Source: Candidatus Pelearchaeum sp. (GTDB lineage: Archaea; Thermoproteota; Nitrososphaeria_A; Caldarchaeales; Caldarchaeaceae). Taken from it: a DNA stretch of 5,445 nt. Position 1 is the first letter of the stretch; each line of letters begins with the position of its first letter. The notes under the pieces are model-generated. The model saw only the letters and a list, made by a program, of their open reading frames with translations. It made no database searches and was not told the origin of the DNA. The translations under genes and the position numbers were made by a program. Positions 1 to 5,156 of the stretch are shown piece by piece. The stretch spans positions 1-5,445 of the forward strand of contig WAQC01000149.1 in the NCBI GenBank assembly GCA_015520425.1. Direction: 5' to 3'.

Positions 1-1003
1 TAATATGTTTGAGGTAGTCTATCAGCTCGCGTAGCACTAGCTTCGCGTCTCCGTTGAGTGAGATTGTCGGTTTTACATTCTTTCCTATTTCACTGGAGTC
101 TATGTCTATGTGGATTATCTTGCGGCTTCGCTCAAAGTCCTGTGCTGGCCCTATTGCCCTGTCTGAGAGCCTGGTTCCCACGCAGATTACTAGGTCTGAC
201 TCCATTATGGCTAGGTCTGCCTCTATGCGGCCGTGCATTCCGACTACTCCTAAGACGAGTGGATGCGTCTCTGGGACTGATGATTTCCCAGGTGTTGTTG
301 TTACTATTGGAGCGCCTATGAACTCAGCTAGCTCCAGAACCTCTGGTGTGGCGCCGCTGAAGAGCACTCCACCGCCTGATAGGATTACGGGCTTCTCCGC
401 CTGGCTTATCGCCTTAGCTGCCTCCATTATGCTATGCACGTCAGGCTCACGTGGCCGTTGGTTGAAGAGCGGCTCAGGCATCACATCAACATCCTCCTCC
501 TCAATCTCTTCCTGCATAACATCGCGCGGTATGTCCAGCAGCGTAGGCCCAGGCCTACCCGTCATGGCAACCGTGTAAGCATTAACGAACTCCTGAACTA
601 GGCGACGCGAGTCCTTGACCGTTACGGCGTACTTAATATGGGGCAGGGTTAAGCCCACTATATCCGCCTCCTGGAAGGCGTCGGTGCCCATAAACGCCCT
701 GACCACCTGCCCTGTTATGGCTAAAACTGGTATGCTATCCATAGAGGCGTCCACAAGCCCTGTTATGAGGTTCGTCGCTCCTGGGCCTGATGTCCCACTA
801 CATATTCCTGGCCTGTTCTTTATGCGCGCATACCCCTCAGCCGCGTGAGCGGCCTGCTGCTCATGGCGCATTAGGTAGCTGTTTATGTCAGCATCATAGA
901 GAGCGTCGTAGAAGGGCATGTTAGCTCCGCCTGGTATGCCGAAGATTGTATCCACACCCTTTCGCCGCATCTGCTTGATTAGTAAATCAACGCTCCTAGC
1001 CAT
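1..1003 (-). CDS. ilvB: Acetolactate synthase large subunit, N-terminal 334 residues (C-terminus beyond the left edge)
   Basis: Thiamine diphosphate-dependent acetohydroxyacid synthase. The family condenses pyruvate with pyruvate (valine/leucine) or with 2-oxobutyrate (isoleucine). I translated this from the ATG at 1003-1001. The N-terminal ThDP domain (about residues 1-165) shows FGIPGGAN (21-28), the catalytic glutamate E48 in RHEQQAAHAAEGYAR, GTSGPGATNL (70-79), GTDAFQEAD (106-114) and GRPGPTLLDIPRDV (149-162). The central domain follows from about 190, with SGGG and VGTRLSDRAIG. The usual length is about 550-600 residues, so roughly 220 or more residues, including the C-terminal ThDP/metal-binding domain, lie outside the window. 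The start overlaps the leuA stop by 8 nt, which implies translational coupling. A GGTGG at 1019-1023 is rather distant for a Shine-Dalgarno. No regulatory subunit is visible here. Another ThDP carboligase is possible, but FQEAD and the LeuA neighbour favour acetolactate synthase. Confidence 0.93.
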   Translation of the reverse strand, partial: MARSVDLLIKQMRRKGVDTIFGIPGGANMPFYDALYDADINSYLMRHEQQAAHAAEGYARIKNRPGICSGTSGPGATNLITGLVDASMDSIPVLAITGQVVRAFMGTDAFQEADIVGLTLPHIKYAVTVKDSRRLVQEFVNAYTVAMTGRPGPTLLDIPRDVMQEEIEEEDVDVMPEPLFNQRPREPDVHSIMEAAKAISQAEKPVILSGGGVLFSGATPEVLELAEFIGAPIVTTTPGKSSVPETHPLVLGVVGMHGRIEADLAIMESDLVICVGTRLSDRAIGPAQDFERSRKIIHIDIDSSEIGKNVKPTISLNGDAKLVLRELIDYLKHI

Positions 1004-2549
1004 CCCTATGACCACTCTCCACCCTCATGTAATTACTCTGGGAAAGCAACAACTGGTGAACCGCGCTCGCTATAGCGCTAGTAATGGCAACCGCTGGGTC
1101 TTTATCTAAGCCACGCCCAACGGCTTCCGTATCTTTAATCTTCAGAATTACCTCGGCCTCCGCTGGGTGTTTTTCATCAAACATGCCTGAGAGAACTTTG
1201 TAATCAACCAACTGGACATCGGCTATGTTTTCTACCGCCTTTAGCGCGGCTCTTAGGCTTGCAGCCACTGGGTTTGAGCCTGCACCGCGGCCTGCGACTA
1301 TCTCATGAGCTACTATAAGCTCGCAGGCTGCGTCGTATTCTCCATCCACCTTGCTTATGCTTAGCCTCCTAACGCTGGAGCGCTCTAGTGTTTGTTTTCC
1401 ATAGACCTGCGTGGCTATTGAGAGTACGTCCTCCTCCGAGACCTTGCCGCCAGAGTCGCCTATCTCCTTGATGCGCGCGAGTATCTGGCGTAGCTTCTCC
1501 CGCTCTACGGTGAAGCCATACTCTTTGAGTAGGGCTTCTACACCATGGACTCCTGAATGCTTTCCGAACACTATCCTACGTCGCCTGCCGAAGGATTCTG
1601 GCATTACGGGCTCGTAGGTATGCGGGCTACCGAGTATCCCATGAACATGTATCCCGCTCTCGTGAGAGAAGGCATTATCGCCTACTATCGCCTTGTTCTT
1701 GGGTACGGTGATGCCTGTTAGCTTTTCAACGAGGCGGGAGGTCTTGTACAGGTTCTCCAGCCGTATATTTGTCTTCACGCCATAGAGGAAGTTGAGCGCC
1801 GAGACTATCTCCTCTAGGCTGGCGTTGCCAGCGCGCTCGCCTATACCGTTGATTGTGGCGTGTATTATCTCGGCGCCAGCCTCTACGCCTGCGAGTGAGT
1901 TGGCTACAGCTAGGCCGAAATCATCATGGCAGTGGACGCTTACTGGCACATTCACGTTCTCCTTGGTGAGCCTGACTAGGTAGCGCATGGCGTAGGGGAG
2001 CGCCGTACCAACTGTGTCGGGAATGTCTATACTATCAGCGCCAGCTTTCTCAACCTCTCTAAAGACACGCATTAGGAAGGAGGGCTCCGTCCGCGTAGCG
2101 TCCTCAGCTGAGAAATGGACAGTAACGCCGTGCTGCTTGGCGTATTCAACCATGCTCCGCGCCTTTTCCAGCGCCTCTTCACGGGTAAGTCGTAGCTTAT
2201 GCTCCAGGTGAATGTCTGATGTGGCTATGAAGACATGTATCCAATCCACATCAGCGTTTAGCGCAGTGTCTATGTCAATCTTTTCTGCGCGCGCAAGAGC
2301 GCATATCTTGGCCTTCAGCCCCATGTTGGCGATGGTCTTGACAGCCTCCGCCTCGCCCTTAGAGACCAGCGGGAAGCCAGCCTCAATAATATCCACACCC
2401 AGCTCATCCAGAGCCTCGGCAACCCTAATCTTGTCTTCAGGCCTCAACGCAGCACCAGGCGTCTGCTCACCATCACGCAGCGTAGTGTCAAAGATATACA
2501 CCCGCTCAGGAAGAAGATACTCTCTCTGGAGAAGATTCTTCCAGGCCAT
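996..2549 (-). CDS. leuA: 2-isopropylmalate synthase / (R)-citramalate synthase family protein, 517 aa
   Basis: Aldol-type acyl-CoA lyase of the DRE-TIM family. It condenses acetyl-CoA with 2-oxoisovalerate (leucine) or pyruvate (citramalate route to isoleucine). With the ATG at 2549 as residue 1, the TIM barrel carries FDTTLRDGEQTPG (20-32, with R25-D26 as the catalytic/metal pair), FIATSDIHLEHK (107-118), the metal ligands in HCHDD (206-210), NGIGERAGN (234-242), HESGIHVHG (296-304) and FGKHSG (328-333). A LeuA_dimer-type regulatory domain follows from about 390 to 503. The length is normal for archaeal LeuA. I chose this start because a GAGGTGA Shine-Dalgarno (2554-2560) lies just upstream and family homology begins near it. 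An in-frame ATG at 2615 would add 22 residues without family similarity. The C-terminal domain departs from the usual GTDA-like segment, so leucine feedback is uncertain. LeuA versus CimA cannot be settled by eye. It forms an operon with ilvB. Confidence 0.93.
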   Translation of the reverse strand: MAWKNLLQREYLLPERVYIFDTTLRDGEQTPGAALRPEDKIRVAEALDELGVDIIEAGFPLVSKGEAEAVKTIANMGLKAKICALARAEKIDIDTALNADVDWIHVFIATSDIHLEHKLRLTREEALEKARSMVEYAKQHGVTVHFSAEDATRTEPSFLMRVFREVEKAGADSIDIPDTVGTALPYAMRYLVRLTKENVNVPVSVHCHDDFGLAVANSLAGVEAGAEIIHATINGIGERAGNASLEEIVSALNFLYGVKTNIRLENLYKTSRLVEKLTGITVPKNKAIVGDNAFSHESGIHVHGILGSPHTYEPVMPESFGRRRRIVFGKHSGVHGVEALLKEYGFTVEREKLRQILARIKEIGDSGGKVSEEDVLSIATQVYGKQTLERSSVRRLSISKVDGEYDAACELIVAHEIVAGRGAGSNPVAASLRAALKAVENIADVQLVDYKVLSGMFDEKHPAEAEVILKIKDTEAVGRGLDKDPAVAITSAIASAVHQLLLSQSNYMRVESGHRDG

Positions 2550-2553
2550 AAAA

Positions 2554-2560
2554 TCACCTC
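2554..2560 (-). promoter_or_regulatory. Shine-Dalgarno of leuA that decides the start
   Basis: On the minus strand the sequence reads GAGGTGA followed by TTTT and then the ATG at 2549. It matches the archaeal anti-Shine-Dalgarno consensus almost perfectly, though the spacing is short. The alternative in-frame ATG at 2615 has only a weak GGA in front, so this site favours a start at 2549. Confidence 0.8.
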
Positions 2561-2574
2561 TAGAGAATAATAAT

Positions 2575-2685
2575 AAGTCTGAGGAGGAGACGGCCCTGAA
2601 GAATGCTGCTAGCATTTTCCAAATCGCGGCGGGCCGTTGGGCCGTTTACCGAGCGCGGTGAAGCAATAATCCCACCCTCAGACTT
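2575..2685 (-). promoter_or_regulatory. Structured 5' leader RNA of leuA (riboswitch- or attenuator-like, undescribed)
   Basis: Read on the minus strand, the 111-nt segment begins with AAGTCTGAGG (2685-2676) and ends with its perfect complement CCTCAGACTT (2584-2575), giving a 10-bp closing stem extendable by a G-U pair. Inside lie a small ACCG/CGGT hairpin (2648-2659), two copies of ACGGCCC (2639-2645 and 2631-2637) that can each pair with GGGCCGT (2590-2596), and an AATGCT/AGCATT hairpin (2602-2616) that extends to about ten pairs with one A-C mismatch. The 5' edge sits about 27 bp from the TATA-box centre, so the transcript should begin at the base of the closing stem. A T-rich stretch and the leuA Shine-Dalgarno follow. 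It could be a regulatory leader or a small stable RNA. I recognise no known family. The structures were worked out by hand, not computed. Confidence 0.5.
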
Positions 2686-2697
2686 GTAATCCCTAAC

Positions 2698-2709
2698 GCT
2701 CTATAGAGC
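2698..2709. promoter_or_regulatory. Perfect 12-bp palindrome, putative operator of leuA
   Basis: GCTCTATAGAGC is its own reverse complement and sits between the TATA box (2709-2717) and the expected transcript start of leuA. A further half-site copy, GCTCTAT on the minus strand, lies on the other side of the TATA box at 2723-2729. Archaeal repressors, including Lrp-type regulators of amino acid genes, commonly bind dyads in this position. The regulator itself is not in the window and its identity is an inference. The heptamer alone also occurs inside pccB, so only the palindrome and its position carry weight. Confidence 0.5.
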
Positions 2710-2717
2710 TATATAAG
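2709..2717 (-). promoter_or_regulatory. TATA box of the leuA-ilvB operon
   Basis: The minus strand reads CTTATATAG, a good archaeal TATA-like element, about 20 nt beyond the pccB stop codon. Its centre near 2713 predicts a transcript start around 2687. That gives leuA its own promoter separate from pccB and a leader of about 137 nt. Confidence 0.6.
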
Positions 2718-2735
2718 CATTGATAGAGCCCCCTT

Positions 2736-4298
2736 TCATAGAGGTATGTTGCCATGCTTCTTTGCTGGTCTAAACTCTTCCTTGTCGCGTAGCATGTCCA
2801 GGGCTTTTATTAGCTTGATGCGCGTCTCCGCTGGCTCTATGACCTCGTCAACCATGCCCCGCTCAGCAGCTACATAGGGGTTGGCGAATTTGCTGCGGTA
2901 CTCTGCTGCCAGCTCGCGCCTCTTGGCCTCTGGGTCCTGCGCAGAAGCTACCTCTTTCCTGAAGATTATGTTAATAGCCCCTTCGGGGCCCATCACAGCT
3001 ATCTCGGCGGTTGGCCAGGCTAGGTTTATGTCTGCTCGCGAGTATTTAGAGCCCATGGCGCAGTAGGCTCCCCCATAGGCTTTGCGTATGTTGACGGTTA
3101 TCTTCGGAACTGTTGCTTCGCAGTATGCGTAGAGGAGTTTGCTTCCATGTCTGATTATCCCGCCGTGCTCCTGCTCTATTCCTGGCATGTATCCTGGGAC
3201 ATCTACGAATGTGATTATTGGTATGTTGAAGCAGTCGCAGAACCTTATGAAGCGGGCAGCCTTGTCGCTGGAGTTTATGTCCAGCACGCCGCCCATGTGG
3301 AGCGGCTGGTTGGCCACAACCCCAACCGTGTTCCCGTCAAGCCTGCCGAAGCCCACAATCATGTTCTGCGCCCAGCCCGCATGAACCTCCATAAAATCAC
3401 CATCATCCAAGACCTCCAAGATTATCTGCTTCATGTCGTATGGCTTATACGGGTCTTCTGGAACTATGCTCTCTATTCCATCAAGCCTCCTGTCTGGCCT
3501 ATCCTGCGGCTCCACACGCGGCGGTAGCTCGCTGTTATTTGATGGCAGGTAGGAGAGGAGTCGTCTAATCATCATTAGGCACTCCTCATCATCGGCTGCT
3601 GTGAAGTGCGCTACGCCGCTAATCTCTGCATGAACATGAGCGCCTCCCAGCTCCTCAAACGACACCTCCTGTCCCAGCGCCGCTTTAACCACGTCAGGGC
3701 CTGTAACGAACATCGTGGCTGTCTTCTCCACCATGAAGATGAAGTCGGTCATGGCTGGGCTGTATACCGCGCCACCAGCGCATGGGCCCATTATAGCTGA
3801 AATCTGCGGGATTACACCCGAAGCTAGTGTGTTTCTGAAGAATATCTCGCTATACGCGGCGAGGCTTACCACCCCCTCCTGTATCCTTGCTCCCCCAGAG
3901 TCGTTTAGCCCTATAACGGGAGCTCCTGTCTTTAGGGCTAGGTCCATTATCTTACAGACCTTCTTCCCGAAGACCTCGCCTAGTGAGCCGCCCATTACTG
4001 TGAAGTCATGCGAGAAGACGAAGACCGTTCTTCCGTCTATCTTCCCATATCCCGTAACTACCCCATCGCCGAGGTAGCGTCTCTCGGCCATGCCGAACTC
4101 GGTAGCTCTATGGACGGCGAACTTGTCAATCTCAACGAAGCTCCCAGGGTCTAGGAGTATGTCCAGCCTCTCGCGGGCTGTGAGCTTCCCCTTAGCGTGC
4201 TGCTCCTCAATCTTCTTCGCTCCTCCCCCAAGCTCCGCCTCGCGGTTCATCTTGCGAAGACGTTCCAGCAAGTCTTCATAGGGCATGACGGCCAACAT
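2736..4298 (-). CDS. pccB: Biotin-dependent acyl-CoA carboxyltransferase (propionyl-/methylmalonyl-CoA type), 520 aa
   Basis: Carboxyltransferase subunit that moves CO2 between carboxybiotin on a carrier protein and an acyl-CoA. The family includes propionyl-/acetyl-CoA carboxylase beta and methylmalonyl-CoA decarboxylase alpha. It has two crotonase-like halves. The N-terminal half has the QHAKGKLTARER entry motif (33-44), SHDFTVMGGSLGE (96-108), NDSGGARIQEG (132-142) and the acyl-CoA oxyanion loop GPCAGGAVYSPA (171-182). The C-terminal half has FVDVPGYMPG (364-373), the biotin-side loop RKAYGGAY (405-412) and AWPTAEIAVMG (427-437), and it ends in the typical KKHGNIPL. Full length. Residue 413, a site that sets acyl-CoA preference in characterised homologues (Asp or Ile there), is Cys here. 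The ATG at 4298 fits a leaderless transcript; an ATG at 4286 is also possible. The gene is divergent from the biotin ligase, and no biotin carboxylase or carrier gene is present, so the direction and substrate stay open. Confidence 0.93.
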   Translation of the reverse strand: MLAVMPYEDLLERLRKMNREAELGGGAKKIEEQHAKGKLTARERLDILLDPGSFVEIDKFAVHRATEFGMAERRYLGDGVVTGYGKIDGRTVFVFSHDFTVMGGSLGEVFGKKVCKIMDLALKTGAPVIGLNDSGGARIQEGVVSLAAYSEIFFRNTLASGVIPQISAIMGPCAGGAVYSPAMTDFIFMVEKTATMFVTGPDVVKAALGQEVSFEELGGAHVHAEISGVAHFTAADDEECLMMIRRLLSYLPSNNSELPPRVEPQDRPDRRLDGIESIVPEDPYKPYDMKQIILEVLDDGDFMEVHAGWAQNMIVGFGRLDGNTVGVVANQPLHMGGVLDINSSDKAARFIRFCDCFNIPIITFVDVPGYMPGIEQEHGGIIRHGSKLLYAYCEATVPKITVNIRKAYGGAYCAMGSKYSRADINLAWPTAEIAVMGPEGAINIIFRKEVASAQDPEAKRRELAAEYRSKFANPYVAAERGMVDEVIEPAETRIKLIKALDMLRDKEEFRPAKKHGNIPL

Positions 4299-4356
4299 AG
4301 AGCAGGTATGGCGACTCTTAATGCTTTAATGCGTGTAGCGTGTTGTTTATGCTGGG
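4299..4356. promoter_or_regulatory. Divergent promoter region for pccB and birA
   Basis: This 58-bp gap separates the two start codons. It holds a tandem direct repeat, TTAATGC at 4318-4324 and 4326-4332 (GCATTAA on the other strand), which supplies TATA-like AT-rich boxes on both strands. A box centred near 4324 on the minus strand would start transcription at about the pccB ATG (4298). One centred near 4327 on the plus strand would start at about 4353, just before the birA TTG. Both transcripts would then be leaderless or nearly so, which agrees with the absence of Shine-Dalgarno motifs at either gene. The overlapping boxes suggest that the two genes compete for, or share, regulation. Confidence 0.5.
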
Positions 4357-5103
4357 TTGTCTGCGACTATAGGCTCCAAGGTTATGGTTCTTGATTCGGT
4401 TGATTCTACGATGGATGAGGCTAGGCGTATGGGGTTGAACGAGGAGGGCGCTGTGATAGTTGCGCGCAAACAGTCAAACGCGCGGGGCCGTCTTGGAAGA
4501 ACCTGGCACTCACCTGTTGGAGGGCTCTGGTTTACGATAGTGGTTATGCCTAAGCAGAGCGCCACGACATCGCCTCTTCTTAGTCTAGCCACATCACTTG
4601 CCGTGGCGCGTGGAATAACCGCCGCAACAGGACTGCCAGCATCTATCAGATGGCCTAACGACGTTTATGTTCATGGTGGGAAGGTTGCTGGGATACTCAC
4701 CGAGCTGGAGGTCGTGGGCGATGTGATAACACGCGCTCTCGTGGGAGTGGGGGTTAATGCTAATTTTGAGCTAGACGCGCTCCCAGAGGAAATACGCAGC
4801 GAGACCACAACACTCCTCCGCGAGCTCGGCCATGGAGTAAGCCTAGACGAGCTACTGGCAAAAATACTCCAAGAATTTAATAGCATATATGAAACATACA
4901 AAACAGGATGGCATGACGAGCTTCTCCGCGAAGTGAAGGAGAACATGGAGCTGTTGGGCAGTCCTGTTGTGGTTACACTCGCCAACGGCACGTTGATAGG
5001 CGTGTTGGAGGATATAGACGAGCTGGGCAGAATAATACTACGACTAGACCAAGACAGGATACAGCTATCCCCAGGGGACGTGGAGCGTATAGCTCCCGCA
5101 TAA
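4357..5103 (+). CDS. birA: Biotin-protein ligase (biotin-[acetyl-CoA-carboxylase] ligase), 248 aa
   Basis: Activates biotin with ATP and joins it to the target lysine of a biotin carrier protein. The catalytic domain covers about residues 8-195. It shows VDSTMDEAR (15-23), the biotinyl-AMP loop NARGRLGRTW (41-50), GGLWF (55-59), IRWPND (97-102), KVAGIL with the conserved lysine K109, and VGVGVNAN (129-136). An SH3-like C-terminal domain runs from about 201 to 248. There is no N-terminal helix-turn-helix, so this is the monofunctional type that does not repress transcription. I kept the TTG start at 4357 because the residues IGSKVMVLDSVDST align with the first strand of archaeal homologues. 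The ATG at 4384 would remove part of that strand. The first glycine of the usual GRGR loop is Ala42, and the usual Lys of KWPND is Arg98. The likely client is the carrier protein that works with the divergent carboxyltransferase, which is encoded elsewhere. Confidence 0.93.
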   Translation: MSATIGSKVMVLDSVDSTMDEARRMGLNEEGAVIVARKQSNARGRLGRTWHSPVGGLWFTIVVMPKQSATTSPLLSLATSLAVARGITAATGLPASIRWPNDVYVHGGKVAGILTELEVVGDVITRALVGVGVNANFELDALPEEIRSETTTLLRELGHGVSLDELLAKILQEFNSIYETYKTGWHDELLREVKENMELLGSPVVVTLANGTLIGVLEDIDELGRIILRLDQDRIQLSPGDVERIAPA

Positions 5104-5113
5104 TGCTGTCCTT

Positions 5114-5126
5114 GAAAATTATATTA
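5114..5126 (+). promoter_or_regulatory. Possible TATA/BRE promoter of the nucleoside phosphorylase
   Basis: GAAAATTATATTA in the 53-nt gap after birA resembles an archaeal BRE plus TATA box. Its TATA part (5119-5126) predicts a start near 5148, which would leave a leader of under 10 nt. The downstream gene may instead be read through from birA. Confidence 0.4.
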
Positions 5127-5145
5127 GCAGCTACTGGGGGTTTGT

Positions 5146-5150
5146 GGTGA
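5146..5150 (+). promoter_or_regulatory. Shine-Dalgarno of the nucleoside phosphorylase
   Basis: GGTGA lies 6 nt before the ATG at 5157 and confirms that start. An in-frame TGA at 5148-5150 rules out any longer version. Because this site falls near the transcript start predicted from the TATA-like box, it would be most useful on a birA read-through transcript. Confidence 0.65.
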
Positions 5151-5156
5151 GTTGGT

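Noticed and set aside
54..578. 174-residue plus-strand open frame
   Set aside because: It lies wholly antisense to ilvB, which has clear family motifs on the minus strand. The translation is serine- and proline-rich with no recognisable domain, typical of a shadow frame.
2550..2615. N-terminal extension of leuA from the ATG at 2615 as the main start
   Set aside because: It has no good Shine-Dalgarno, the ATG is buried in a hairpin, and the extra residues have no family similarity, whereas GAGGTGA precedes the ATG at 2549. The extension is kept only as a possible regulatory frame.
2212..2661. 149-residue plus-strand open frame across the leuA start and leader
   Set aside because: It is antisense to conserved leuA sequence and has no Shine-Dalgarno and no recognisable domain.
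2575..2685. Leader segment as a tRNA, C/D-box or H/ACA-box RNA, or T-box
   Set aside because: There is no cloverleaf, no RUGAUGA/CUGA box pair, no ACA near the 3' end of the stem, and no T-box core sequence.
2718..2735. Intrinsic terminator after pccB
   Set aside because: The short stretch after the stop has no stable hairpin and no T-run before the leuA TATA box, so no terminator can be supported.
3147..3527. 126-residue plus-strand open frame inside pccB
   Set aside because: It is antisense to a conserved carboxyltransferase region, has no motifs, and overlaps other shadow frames there.
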